A DNA stretch of 64,000 nt from Uloborus plumipes (GCA_038373865.1 JAXGGA010002834.1:49676-113675), one strand, 5' to 3'. Shown: positions 1-12,105, counted from the first letter of the stretch. Notes: generated by a model not told the origin, from the sequence alone. A program made the numbers and translations.

Positions 1-1608
1 CTAAGGAGAAAACTATCGCCACATGAAAAACGAGTAGCAACATTGTCTGTATTTGTATATCTATTCAAAGTAGGAGACTTAATTAAAAAAAAACTTTATA
101 TCAACTGTGAGGATTATTATTACTGTTAATAAAATGATTCATCGTAGTTTCTTAGTGAAAGTATACTTCAAAGAATAATATTTGAAAAATATATTTTCTG
201 CCTATTGATCGGCCCGATTTTGCCGATTATTAATAATCGGCAAAGTGGCCGATTAATCGGTGCATCCCTAGTTACGAGAACATTTCTTGCTTAGTTTGAA
301 TTATGTTTTAAGATACCATATAAATAAAAACTTAGAGTTTGTTTTATTGAATGGTTTTATTAACTTTTATTTAAGTTATTTATTGTTTTAATAAAAATGA
401 TCTTTTATACTCTTTCTATATATAGCTATTGGTTCTTTCATGATTTTGGTTCCGAAAAGGTAACTTGATTTTTAAAAAATATTTTAAAATTCTAAATGTT
501 TTAGGTTCTGTGAACTACTTTTTCGAGTCACATAAAAGTTTGAACCCTTTTACGATATTACCTCTCATCTTATTTTGAATAAATTATTGTATGATTAACA
601 ATATTTTAAATATTCCAAAATTTAATTCCTTTTTTTTTTTTGATACAGTACTTGAAAGAAATATTTTATGTAAAAAATTATCCATCAGAGTGTGAAATTT
701 AATTAAAATGTTATAGGTTGTGTTATAGTAATATGAAATATAGAATTGATAATATTTGATGCATTGAAGAAATCTTAGTTCATGCAATGAAACAAAATTA
801 TAAAAAGATTAATTTAAAAAAAATCATATTCAACCCTCTTTGTTGAATTAAAAATATTGCTACAGTTTAGTGTAAAAACAGTATTAAGCTTGCCAATTTC
901 ATATGCATTAATGTCCTGTGTTTCATTTTACACCTTAGTAGGGAGGGCTGCAACCATTAATTTCACTTGATTTTTTTTTTCTTTACAGTTTTATACGCAC
1001 AATTTTATATCATTTATGCTTAAACTTACTGATTTAAGTTATCCACAAAATCAATTTTTTTTTTTTTTAGATTTTTGCTTTCGTTTTCATAATTTAAATA
1101 AAAAGTTCCAAATGGAAACTGGGGAAAAATTTCCACAGTTAAATGTGCCATTATTTTTGTAAGAATATCATTATTTAATGTACTTTTTTCCCATGCTGGC
1201 CTAATATAGAGAGAAAACATAAAATATTGTATTACATTCCATTGCTTTTTTGAAAAATTATGCATTAATTTTTATATAATAAAATTTGTAAAACAAAATG
1301 TGTGATTTGTTGTGTTTCTTTTAAACTGAAATATTCAACAACATTGACCATCCTATTTAAAAGACATAAATACTAAAGACATCACATTCAAACAAAAATT
1401 TTATAAATAAACACTAAGGTGCTGTTTACAAATTACTCTTGGACATATGACAATTCAAGTACTTTTAAAACAATGATAATTAATCAGAATCACATTCTGC
1501 AGTTCCAAGATAACCCATACTTGCAATATAAAATGTTTTATAAAAAATGTCCACACTTATATTTACATCTTCTACCAGTTCCACACGTCAACGATTCAGA
1601 AATAATAT
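1..1608. other. Flank downstream of Pen-2, no gene recognised
   Basis: AT-rich sequence with short ORFs that show no recognisable protein similarity. It probably includes the Pen-2 3' UTR next to 1608, but no clear minus-strand AATAAA was found close to the stop. The only structured part is the hAT-like terminus near 200-271. Confidence 0.5.
200..271. mobile_element. hAT-like terminal sequence (fragment)
   Basis: The stretch is rich in CCGATTAATCGG-type inverted motifs and ends in GGTGCATCCCTAG. Read on the minus strand this is a TAGGGATGCACCGATTAATC end, resembling termini of hAT-type repeats. The other end was not found and may lie before the window start. Confidence 0.4.
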
Positions 1609-1748
1609 TCATGGGATACCCACAGGTATAATGAAAGACAGTCTATCGGCAACTTCACCCCAATCAGCTCGGTTTAATTGAAAGACCACAATCCAAGATA
1701 TCAATCCTGCAGCCCAAATAATTGCTCCAATGGCTGAACGTATCACAT
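1609..1748 (-). CDS. Pen-2: Pen-2 coding exon 3 with stop
   Basis: The acceptor is TGTTTTCCAG. The exon encodes the second membrane segment and the C-terminal [21 protein letters not shown] region, ending in TGA at 1611-1609. The previous exon donates T, giving a Tyr codon at the junction, as in other Pen-2 proteins (YV.RSA.G). Confidence 0.97.
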
Positions 1749-4700
1749 CTGGAAAACATATGATATCATATGAAATGGCGATTCTCAACCAGTGGTATAG
1801 CGGATCGACAATGGTCCGCAGAAAAAAATTTACTGGTCCTCAAAGATTGTTGCTCAGCTTCACATTAAAAAAATTTCCTCACTCAAAACAAAAAGAAAGA
1901 AAGAAAAACCACAATAACAATCAGTGTTAAAAATGAGGATTTAAATCTAGGTGTCAAAATGAGCAACCAACAGTTCGTTTACAGAATAGCTAGATACATA
2001 AAGAATTGCGCCATTTGGCACCAATCACGTTTTTGGCTTGGACAAGAATAAATTGGTGCCAATCAGACTGCAAATGCGAATCCTACTAGTTAACTTTTTT
2101 ACCCTTCCAGAGGAAATCCCGAAAAGTACTATAGCGGCAAACCTTTTGGGAACTTGTTTTTTACTTTCAGTCCATCTTTTCCGTAAATGGATCTTAAATG
2201 CCTATTACAATGAATTAAACATACATCAGTGTTAGAAATAAGCGGTCGTTAGTTACATTTTGCGGCCAAAAATTTTCATTTGATGCCTAGATTTCTATCC
2301 CTAGGCTTCAAATTTGATGTCTAAAGATTTTAACTGCATCTTGAATTTTTCCCCTTTAAAAACTTACTGACCTTTCATGATTAAGACCTGTGATTGACCC
2401 AAAGGATACATTCATAAAAATACATTTCGTTATTTTGTCTTTAATAACATTTTGTTCTGAAAATTTAACCTTTTTTAAATATGCTATTGCCCATCGGAAT
2501 TTTTATTTTCTTCAAATAGATTTGTATATTTGATTAATTAAAAATGACATCAAGTTGTTGTCCCTCTTAGGAAAAATAGAAGGTCTGGCTTTGTTATTGT
2601 CCTTCCGCAGTAAAATCCTATATCCATATGTAATAAAATGGGGGATCCGTTTGCATAGTTGCAAGTAAATAAGAACAGCACTGTTTAGGATTGGACTGTT
2701 GAATTTTTAAACTATTTGAACATAGTGTATTTTTCAAAAAATATATATTTGCTTTCAAATAAAAATGCAATGCAAGTTCAATAAAAATGTTGAATATAAT
2801 ATGAGTAAACAGTTATTTAAATACTTTAAAACATCTCAACTCATCAATTTTGTATATACAAATAGAGCAAGGATTGAACAAAAAAGTACAAACCATATTG
2901 ATAACCATAAAACTTTATCATTGAAATTCAAGTGAATTACTGGTACCTTGAAGTCTCATAAGAGGTGATAATTTGTTTCTCCAAGGAAGACTCAATCAAG
3001 TTCATCTAACAACTTAAATCACACATTCTTAAACGTCTGGTTCTTTCAAAGCAACAATATGTTAAGATTCCTGAGATTTTCTGAGAAAAAAAGCAGCATG
3101 TGCTCTTGTTAAAACATCATCCAACATTTGTTGTTCATTACAAAATGAAATTTAGGAATGAGGTTCTTTTCAGGAGGTAGGAAAACTTATAGTCTACTGT
3201 CTAAAATTTTTTCGTACGACCTCCGCCGCATCTGCGCAAGCGGCAAGTCTCTTCGGACTTTCTCGAAATAGGGGGGAAAAGCAACAAGGAAGTAGTAAGC
3301 GAACAAAAGCTGAAGGCATCGGGTAGTGCTCATCCAAAACCTAACTCCCCTTTTTTCAGATGGAAGCGTCCGTGGCTGCCAGGCGCACAAAACGCAAACA
3401 GACAGTAAAAGCTATCTACATTTTCGACTGACAATTTCAAGACGTCTGGCTCTTTAATACTTCTTTCCTTATGCTCTTCTAAGCAGCATGCGGGCAAGGG
3501 CGGATCCAGCTTTTGGTTAAGGAGGGGGTTATTTTCGGAAAGGGGTGGGTTAAAGTGCAATTTTGGTGTAAAAATGGGGTAGTTTAGAAATTTCTCCATA
3601 ATATTAGTCCACAAAACTGCAATTTTATGCCATATTTGGTCGCCTAAAAAGGGGGTCATGACCCCTTTGGATGCACACCTGCATGCAAGGTGTCTGGCGG
3701 CTGAGAGTGGTTGCGTTTTTTACAGCGCATCCCATTTTTGCTGGTAAAAATGAATTTTTAACCATTTTAGGGTCATTAGAAACTCAAACCTGTGTTAAGT
3801 ATGTCATATAATGTATCAGTCTGGAAAGCTATATTTCTTGCCTTCACAATGATTTTTGAAATTTTACTCTACTATTATTGGAAAAGAAGTTGCATGTAAA
3901 AGCTTTTGTGTTTTTCTTTCCGTGTTGTAACAGCTCTGTATTGTTTCATACTTACAGATCACTTGTTTTATGAAGAAAAAATTAGAAATAGCTGTTAGCC
4001 TTTTTGCAAAATCGCTTCCCATTGTAGTTATAGATGATAGTGTGCAGTTCTTTTTTTTTTTTTTTTTGCCTTGCAAAAAAACATTTTAATTCCTTATTGG
4101 ATTTAAAATATTTTTTATAATAGGAGCTGTTACAACCTTCTTCATCTGAAGATAATACATTAAATTCTTCCTTCCCCCTGGTAAAGTTGCACTGGAACTG
4201 AAGATTCCATGCACTTTGTCAGAAAACAATAATCAAGTTTGAAATTTGGAAACATTTTCTGTTTGGAAAAAAGCCGGAAATAGTGTCCGTTAAATTTGGT
4301 CCTTATATTGGATTATATGATACAGAAAGGTCGATACACCAAAAGCAAATCAACATAGAGTATGTATAGGGATAAAATTGGGGTTTTTCCCACTTGTCGT
4401 TACAATGGGATGGTCTTTATAAGGTGTAGCCTTTAAAACGTGCGTCGACTGTATATAATTATAATAAATATTCCCCTTGGTTCTGAACTAATATCTCTTT
4501 TTCTGAAAAGTTGGGGAGGCAACTAAAATGTACTTGTTTCCATAGTACTTGTCCCAGGGGGGACTGTTGTATCTTTTAATAACATTGTACCTCGAAATGT
4601 TTGAACTAGCCCTGGCTGGTGCTGCTATGTATTGGATCTTTCTAGGTCTAAAGTCTTCTCTTGGGAGGCATAACTTGTCAATGTAGTTTTATCAGTGCAT

Positions 4701-7700
4701 GCCAACGTTTGGGTTGCGAAGTGATAAAAAAGTAACTTTTTGTGATTGTCGAGTTTGACTCATAACTCCCACATTTTCGAAGGTAAGCGTTTTATTGTTA
4801 TCCGTTATGGCTCTTTATACTATCTAGAAACCAAATTTCATACCAATTTTAATGCAAAAAATGTACAGTTTTGGTAGTTTCCATTTTACCAAAATAGAAG
4901 TTCATGTTGTACCTTGGAACAAAAATGGTCTTGTACCTTGGAACATATAAAGAACTGTTTTCTTCCACAGAAGACAGTTCTTCATATGTTTTTCCACAAG
5001 AAGAAGACAATGACGAAATAAACCTCCTTTGGCTACCAGCATCTCGGAGCATTTGTTCTGGTAAAATTTCTTGGCAAAAGAAGCATAATTTATAATGTAG
5101 GCTCAGGCCGTATTACCAAAAAACTGCCACAAAGGAAGTTCGAAGTAAGCTACTTGAAAAAATCTCCCAAGAGTTCATTTATTTACCCATCAGTGCCTGA
5201 TATCGCTTCAATAGATATCCAAGACATTACGGCTCTTCTTCCTGATCCAGCTGCAGGAGGGAGCGACCGGACCAAAGGAAAAAAAATCTTTTGAGTTCCC
5301 ATTTCACAAAATGATTGTGAAATAAAAAAAAGGAAAGTCTCAAGAAAAAAATTCCTAAGTCAGAGTGGAAAGTCATAGTCAATCAAAGCAAGGGAAAACT
5401 CTTAAAACTTCAACCTCTTTTTGTTCATGTTTTCTCAGTTTATTGATTCGTTTCAATTGAAAAATTTCCTTTATTGTATTATGTGGTTATCGATACAGAA
5501 TTATTATTTCTTTTCACGTTTTCAAGGTGTTTTTTACTGTTATTACTAGGAATAAAATGACCCAGGGTTATTTGATTTCGTCCGGGGTGGTTTTTTCCAC
5601 CCCGGACAAAATAGCATTTTGTCCATTTCGTCCACTTTAAAGAAAATGACAGTTCTTGATTAAAAAAGCCAAAGTTTAAAAGTAATGTTTTAAAATATTG
5701 ATTTTTTTCAATGAGGTAATAGTTTTATCAAAATTAGCACACATAATTATGTATACAAACAAATATTTAATATAGTATCTGTATAAAATAAATGAATGTT
5801 AACAATAAGATTTAATGCTTATGAAAGCACACATTAGCAGTAAATAATTTTAAGATGTTTATTTGTTGTGAAGGAGTTTCATTGCCAATAATAAAAGTGT
5901 ATATAAAATATAAAAGTAGAAATAAAAATTTTAAAAGATTTGAGAAAGAAAATTTTGCCATGAAATGAAATATGTTCCTGTAATAACATTAATATATCCA
6001 TAAAACAATGCTGTGTACATAAATATTTTACAATGGGGCAACATTCATTAAATCCTCAAAAAATATAACGTAAAATGACCAAATGAATCAAAATTAAACC
6101 AATATTTCTTGTAGCATCTAATGTAATTTCAAATACAAATGATATACATTTTTTGTGTATTTAATTCAAACAAAATTTAAATATAGAATTTATGAGAAAA
6201 TATCATATAAAGTTTACTTTTTAAGGGATTGTATTGTGTTAATAAATATCTAAGGTAATAGAACTCTTTAATTTCTTTTTAAAAATATGTATTAAATAAA
6301 AACTTTTTTTTTCTATTTGTCTACTCTACAATAACGTAGTTATACTCAATAGTTTTTTCACTATGTTAAATTTTATTTCTTTCAAATAAAATTAGTTAAA
6401 AATCAATGGGTTAATTGCCATTCCTTTTTTTTTTTTTTGTATGATACCATCATTCTATTTTGAAAAATGGGTAATGCAAGAAATACTAATTGTACATCAT
6501 AACATTTTTATACATCAAACGTATGAAAAAAATGTGTTTTTTTTTTCATTTCTTCCAATTTTGTCCATTCGTCCCGGACTTTTTACAAAAAGGTGGACGC
6601 AGGGACGTCATTTCAAGTTTTTCCAGGGCAAAGGGTCCAAACACAATGCAATTTCATCGGAAAACATCAAAAGCCACGCCCACTTATAGGTAAATACATT
6701 GATTTCTCAAAGTCAGGGGGGTGGGCAATTGACCCCCCTGCCCCCCCTAAATGACGGGCCTGGGTGGACGAAATGACAACCCTGACATGACCGTTGTAGT
6801 ACCTTGGAAAAAAAAACGTCCCTTTGGATTTCCTTCATAGCTGTCCTATGCATGATCGAATAAAAATTTTCGTGAGCATAACTGTAAGTTAAGACTGTAG
6901 TAAGGTGTTGGAACCGAAAGTCGGGCAATATCGACAAATTTCTAAGTACGATCTCCAAAAAACTGAAAAGTGTTCCAAGGTACAACGGTCTCCCCTATAT
7001 TCCTCAGTTTTACACTATGTACTAGATTACTTACCGTAAAGCAGACTTGATGACCAATGATTTCCAATAAATGACTCGCAATGTTTCAGAAAACATATTT
7101 TCAAGAATAGGGAAAAACAGTTCCAAGACATCAAATACGTATTGCCCATATGTTTAAAAACAACAGCTTTTATACATTTAATCATTTATAATTTAAATAT
7201 AGTTTTCAAAAAAAGGACAAAACAAAATTGCTGAAAATGAATTCGTAACTTACATGTTCGAATCATTTTTTGTTCCTCATAATGACTTTTGCGGAAAGCT
7301 TCATTGAAGAACCACACTGCGTTAACGAACCACAGGAAAGGCAAAAAGAAGAAACCACCTAAAATCAATGTTGTTAATGATTAATAGGTTCATAATCAGG
7401 GGCGCACCCAGGATTTAACTTAAGGGGGGCTAATTTTTGACATCAAGCACCCCTACCCCTTTTGTGTCAAGAGGCCATTAGATTAAAATTTTAAAATCGC
7501 GAAAATACTAAACTTTAATAGATTACCCCCCCCCCTTGATTTTTATTTATTTTTTCCGGAATAATAGTGTTGAGCTTTGCTTTTTTTTATTGGAAGCTCT
7601 CTTGCTTCTGTTAAATTTTATATGAATTTTTTACTTATTCATCAAATTGTGTTTATATAAGAAAGTAAATTGTAAATACTATGAGGATCTTCTAAATTGA

Positions 7701-10697
7701 GGTGATTCATGTACTCACGAGAATAGCGTTATGATACGAATCAAGACCATTACTTTTATGAACAAAGACATACGTAAAGTGGAATATTCAAACATACTGA
7801 TAGGGGGTTCATGGGTTCTCCCCGGAAAAATTTCTGAAAAGTGATTTCAAAAACACAACAGTTAGACAACTTTTGGTCATGTTAAGGAGATTTGAGACTT
7901 AACGGCCCCCATCAAATATTTTTTCAGAATTTGAGGCCATAAAAACGTTATTATTGCACGCAATTTTTGCAATTATTTGGGGGTGAGGTTTAGGAATGTT
8001 TCTATATTAAGCTCGAAAAGCGCAGTTTAAGATGACATTGGTTCATCTTAGGAAGAGCACGAGTCAGGGGCTCTCCCATTGTAAATTTTCGAAACTGATG
8101 TCCAAAAAACACCATAGTAGGCCCTCTTAGAATATGTTAGGAGAATGAATGGGGGTTTTGGAACTTTTCACTAACAATTTTTTGTTGCTGAAATTCCAAA
8201 AACGACATGTATCTCAGTTAATCTTAGGAAGAATGGGGTTCGACCCCTCTCAACCCGAATTTTTTCAAAACTGATGGCTAAACAACGAAATAGCATCTTT
8301 GATGGGTGTTAGAGAAAGTCATAGGGTTCGGTTTTCTCCCCTGAATGTTTTTTGTCGAAATTAAAGATCTCAAAACTCAATTTTAAACGATTTTCGAGAT
8401 CTTTCCTCGAACATTCTTTTAAATTGAAGTTTTAAAAATGCCATTGTAGACCATCTTTGTTGACTTTATGGGAATGGATGGAATGTGGAACTCTCCACAG
8501 GATATTTTCCCTGAAACTGAGCTTAGAGAAATGCAGTTCCATTGTTGTCGATATAAAGAGTTCGGAGGCCTTCCTCAGAAAAGTTTTCAAAATTTGAAGT
8601 CTTAAAAATGTGGTTATAGTCCATTCATCGGTAGATTTAGCGATAGGATTTATGTACTCTGCGCCAGCAGTTTTTCGTAATTACAGTTCCAAAAACGAAA
8701 TTTAAGACCTTTTATCATTATTATTTGGTGGGAAGAGGGGGGCTTTTTTTTAATTTTTTGAAATTAAAGTTTTAAAAACAAAACTGTAGGCCATATTTGA
8801 TAAATGGGGCTCACTTTTCACCTCCGGAATTTTTAGAAATTTGTGTTCCAAAAACCAATTATTAGACGATCTTCAATGAGGACATTCAGACTTTCTCCCG
8901 GAATTTTTCAAGACTTGAAGCTCTAAAACTATAATTCCTTTCTAACTTTAACGCCGAAAAAAGAGAGGAATTAGATTCGGATACCCCCTTCCCTCCCATT
9001 TTCTTAGCTACTTTTTTTTTTTTTAAATATTTTTATTACAAATCAAAATGGAGAAAATAGGAAAAGATTTTTCAGTTAACTATTTTGGTTTTCTGTACTG
9101 AAATTTTTAATTTCCTTCCAGTGCCTTCATTGGTTAGAAGTACAGAAGTTTGTGGCTTGAGTGTTCGTTTTTTTTTTTTTTTTTTTGATTAATTTGTTTA
9201 TTTTGCAAAGATATTCTTCGGTCACTTTTTTCTGGGTTTTTTTTTCCTCTCTCTCTTTTGTACTTCCTTTTATGTTAATACCATTTTATATTCTTTATAA
9301 TCTGTTTTAACTTTTTATCTGCTTTCTTGTTTCTCGAGCAAGTTTCTCAGAAAATCAGTGGCCGGCTAATCATGTCGCAATTGCCCCTTCTCCCCCTCCC
9401 CGGCCATTGGGGGCTTTTGTGAAATAGATTCAAAAAATGTGCATGAAAAATGTTTTATAGAATTCTGTTTTTGACAGAAAAGAGCTTTAAAAATTTCATT
9501 ATGACGAATTTTCAAACCTATAATTCGCCACCGCGAAACATCATGATTTTCCATGACAAATCCTCGAAATTAAAATTATTTTGGTTTTGATGATGAGACG
9601 CTCTGTGATTTGGAGTTCTATGCTTTGCTAAGGCCCCATTGCCATGCCTCATGCGTCTGTACATGTACAATGAATGATTTAATTGAAAACAATGCTTTGG
9701 TTTCTTGGAAATTGTAGATGAGGGGGAGCACGGAGCGGTCTTTTATAAGTGAGAATTCACCCACTTTCCCCTAGACTTTAAGAAAGACAACGTATATGTT
9801 ATACCTGTGCATATTTGTTATTTCCATTGGATTCAAAGCGTAGTATATATTAAGTTATTAATGACTTGAATCTTTTCTGACACCGTAGAAAAATTTAAAA
9901 TGTAATTGATGCTTAAGACCTTCAAGTCCAGTTTTTTCATAGGGGGAGCTTAAGCCCCCAAAGCCCCCTCCTGGGTGCGCGCCTGTTCATAATCAAAAGG
10001 AACAATTTTACATCAAAATAATTTTCTCTTCGAGAAGATGAGGTGCTCTTTATAAAAATTTTGACAGTAACATAACTTGATTCACAGCTTTACCATATAG
10101 CAAGATAAAAATGAAGTATCCGCTAAGTCCTAGTAATATCTTTACTGAATATCTGGATGAAACTTTTCTTCCATTGTGATTGTTGTATAAGTTATGATGT
10201 CTGCTCTGTATTATTGTACAACAGTCAGAGTAAGAAACATCATTTAATTTTAGAAAATACATCTAATGTACAGAAACAGGTATAATAACCAGAGCAGGTC
10301 TAATAACTATACCCTTAAAGATATGATTTTTTAAAAATGAATAAAGATACGGCTACAAAATCTGAATTGCCAAAAAAAAAAAAATATTATTGAAATAAGC
10401 CACCATGGTCCACACTAAATAAAGTAAGTTTTGATATGCAAAGAACAGGTAAACTGGAAAATTCTAGCACATTTTACAAAGACAAAAGCCTCAGCGAAAC
10501 TTTTATCGAAAACAGCAAAAACATATGCTGAATTTTGAACTCCTTGGTAAAACTAAAATTACTGAATTTTGTAATTTCTGTGACAAACATAAGCAGTATG
10601 AAAATACCATAAGAAAATGCGTTTTACTATAGTCACCTCTATAATACCATCTGCAGAGATTCAATTTATCTTCGTTTTTCAATTTTCTTAGATCCAT
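1609..10697 (-). CDS. Pen-2: Presenilin enhancer 2 (gamma-secretase subunit), whole gene, 3 coding exons
   Basis: Pen-2 is the smallest subunit of the gamma-secretase membrane protease (with presenilin, nicastrin and Aph-1), which cleaves Notch and other type I membrane proteins; it promotes presenilin endoproteolysis. Exons 10637-10697, 7254-7358 and 1609-1748 splice at GT-AG sites in phase 1 to 306 nt, 101 residues, equal to the usual family length. Residues 1-20 contain [13 protein letters not shown]; residues 21-45 form the hydrophobic [18 protein letters not shown] segment; a second membrane segment (about residues 60-79) contains [19 protein letters not shown]. The C-terminus reads [12 protein letters not shown], where the family has DYLSF: Asp90 and Phe94 are kept but residue 91 is Arg. 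It is downstream of pnt on the same strand. The similarity is visible throughout; there is no plausible alternative family. Confidence 0.97.
2230..2510 (+). repeat. Interspersed repeat, copy A
   Basis: The segment starts near TTAGAAATAAGCGGTC and ends near AAATATGCTATTGCC. It aligns by eye, in the same order, with 13060-13300: a ...AATAAGC.GTC..TAGTT... start, ...TTTGATG.CTAAAG... middle and AAATATGCT.TTGCC end. No coding content or termini were recognised. Confidence 0.5.
3495..3681. mobile_element. Short non-autonomous hAT-like element in Pen-2 intron 2
   Basis: The left end is CAAGGGCGGATCCAGC and the right end reads TTTGGATGCACACCTG, imperfect inverted repeats. The flanks CATGCGGG and CATGCAAG match at 6 of 8 positions, as expected of an aged 8-bp hAT target duplication. 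The interior is G-rich with no ORF of note. Confidence 0.6.
4904..4946 (+). repeat. Direct repeat of TTGTACCTTGGAACA
   Basis: TTGTACCTTGGAAC occurs twice, about 25 bases apart. The same core recurs at 6793-6809 and, inverted, at 6974-6990, so it is likely an element terminus used repeatedly in this intron. Confidence 0.55.
5022..5294 (+). pseudogene. Broken mobile-element-like coding remnant
   Basis: After a stop at 5019, one plus-strand frame is open to the TGA at 5292-5294 and reads [20 protein letters not shown], then [32 protein letters not shown] and GGSDRT. The order (a GxFVLVKF-like start, a valine/leucine-rich strand, then a Pro/Asp-rich tail) looks like the C-terminal module of repetitive element proteins in arthropods, but I cannot name the family. 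It has no start codon and the upstream coding-like peptide at 4904-5018 is in another frame, so it is degraded. Confidence 0.4.
5563..6784. mobile_element. hAT-type element, non-autonomous, Pen-2 intron 2
   Basis: It begins CAGGGTTATTTGATTTCGTC and ends GACGAAATGACAACCCTG, imperfect terminal inverted repeats. The flanks AAATGACC (5555-5562) and ACATGACC (6785-6792) match 7 of 8, the size and position of a hAT target duplication. The 1.2-kb interior is AT-rich with no transposase frame, and it carries a nested element at 6600-6762. Confidence 0.8.
6600..6762. mobile_element. Short hAT element nested in 5563-6784
   Basis: The left end is CAGGGACGTCATTTCAAG, and the right end CTAAATGACGGGCCTG is its approximate inverse. 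It is flanked by a perfect 8-bp duplication, GGTGGACG, at 6592-6599 and 6763-6770. The right half holds a G-run, CAATTGA and a C-run that recur at 16980-17034. Confidence 0.88.
6791..6993. repeat. Inverted repeat, about 200 bp
   Basis: GACCGTTGTAGTACCTTGGA at the left is matched by TTCCAAGGTACAACGGTC at the right with a one-base bulge. It may be a small inverted-repeat element; no clear target duplication was seen. The core also occurs at 4906-4943. Confidence 0.5.
7254..7358 (-). CDS. Pen-2: Pen-2 coding exon 2
   Basis: The acceptor is GATTTTAG, the donor GTAAGT, 105 nt, phase 1 to phase 1. It encodes the first hydrophobic segment [18 protein letters not shown] and the polar loop [17 protein letters not shown]. 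Confidence 0.97.
7359..10636 (-). other. Pen-2: Pen-2 intron 1
   Basis: This 3.3-kb intron is almost entirely one hAT-type element (7397-9985); the remaining 650 bases next to exon 1 are AT-rich without recognisable features. Confidence 0.9.
7397..9985. mobile_element. 2.6-kb non-autonomous hAT-type element in Pen-2 intron 1
   Basis: It begins CAGGGGCGCACCCAGGA and ends TCCTGGGTGCGCGCCTG, near-perfect inverted termini. Both sides carry TTCATAAT (7389-7396 and 9986-9993), a perfect 8-bp target duplication. The interior (about 7800-8950) is a run of degenerate units of roughly 100-180 bp built around AATTTTTC.AAA.TGA, CCAAAAAC and GTAGGCC, with no transposase frame. Similar units occur near 12.2-12.9 kb, 43.3-43.6 kb and 54.1 kb, so this is a multi-copy family. 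Confidence 0.92.
10637..10697 (-). CDS. Pen-2: Pen-2 coding exon 1
   Basis: The start ATG is at 10697-10695 and begins [20 protein letters not shown]. The exon ends with one base of a Gly codon before a GTGACT donor (phase 1). This is the cytosolic N-terminus of the protein. Confidence 0.96.
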
Positions 10698-11355
10698 TGT
10701 TCATAACAAGTAGAAATAATTAATCAAATATCACAAATTAAGAAGATTTGTCAAAATCATAAGCACGATCACGGTAAACAAAGATCAACTGCAGTTGTGT
10801 TGCCAAAGTAAATATTAAAAATATTCGAAAATACTTTTTAATTTCCTCTTGAAAATAATAATTTTTTGCACTTATTAAATTTAGATATTGAATGCAAGAA
10901 ACAAGCTCAGATTTCAAAAAATGAAAAAGCATTCGAGATATTCATTTCCCTCATTCCAATCAAATTGAAAATAAGAATACATTTTTCCAGATAAAGTTCT
11001 CAGTTGTATGTGCTGCCATCTGTTGTTTAAATTCGAAAACCATCAAGTTTGATCACATAATAATTATAAATCGTTTTATGATTATGTGATTTATAAATCT
11101 ATCAATTTCAAATGACTTAATGAAGATCCTTTGATGCAAGAAAAATTCAGCATTTTTTTTAAATTTAAAACGTAAAAAAATAATGCAGAAAAATAAGTTA
11201 AAAAGATATGCAATAATGTTATTCCGATAGGAGAGCACTCTGCACAGAGAAAAAATTCCTAAAATCAAAGTTTGAAAGAATATGAATGATAAAAAACGAC
11301 TTTTATCACTTCTGTAATTATTTTTTTTTTTAATTGTGTGTACATTTTTATTAGC

Positions 11356-11376
11356 TCCCCCCCCCCCCCCCCCCCA
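11356..11376. repeat. Poly-C tract
   Basis: An uninterrupted run of about 20 C. On the plus strand it is followed by CCTGGATCTGCCACTG (11418-11433), which looks like a right hAT terminus; its left partner was not found. Confidence 0.7.
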
Positions 11377-11584
11377 CACATAATAAATTTAGTCAGTCGT
11401 CCCTTCCAAAATGATCACCTGGATCTGCCACTGCTCCGATCACTTCTCTAACGTCTTCAAAGATAGTTTCAAAATGTGCTTTTAGATAGTAAAGCTCCCG
11501 ATTTTTCCACCCCATCCCCTAACATGGTCACTGGTAATTTTGTATTGCATTTTAAAGCCCGAAAACCGAAACTCTCGGGCAGAG

Positions 11585-12105
11585 CAGGGGCAGAATTTCA
11601 ACATTTTGTTTGAAGGGGCGAGTTTGTTAGATATGAAGTATGGAAAAAAATACATACTAGTTACAATAAAGATTTCTTAGACTGGATTTAATATTTAAAA
11701 AAATTGAATTTATTAAAGCAATATAATTTTTTATTAGCAAACTTTAAAATTATTTTGTAAGTAGTTATCACATACTGTGATGGTTGGAGTCAAGATTTTT
11801 CCCGTCGATTTCCAGTGTCTTGTGCTATTTCCCAAACAGCTAAAGTTGAAAATCCTCTCTTGTCCCATTGTACTTGTTTCAGAGCATTTTTTCAGATTCC
11901 TCTATTTTAAGAAATAATCTTGAGATAATGTTTATGGATGAGTTATATCAATTTTTGTTGAAAATTAGCAATCTTTTTTTGTTCCTTTTGCAAGTGATCG
12001 TTGATTTGTGAAACATAAATTGAATTTACCTGTTTTTTTAACATGCTGTGAAAAATATTTGGGGGTGCGACCGCCCTCTCCCCCCCCCCTTATTTGCCGC
12101 CCCTG
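11585..12105. mobile_element. Possible hAT element
   Basis: It begins CAGGGGCAGAATTTC and ends TTTGCCGCCCCTG, partly inverted copies. The flanks GGGCAGAG and CGGCGGAG match 6 of 8. The interior is AT-rich with a C-run near the right end and no ORF. Assignment rests on weaker ends and duplication than its neighbours. Confidence 0.5.

Larger units (their letters stand above)
1749..7253 (-). other. Pen-2: Pen-2 intron 2
   Basis: This 5.5-kb intron contains an interspersed repeat shared with 13.06-13.30 kb, a short hAT element at 3495-3681, a broken mobile-element-like reading frame at 5022-5294, a hAT element at 5563-6784 with another nested inside it, and an inverted repeat at 6791-6993. The rest is unstructured AT-rich DNA. 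Confidence 0.85.
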
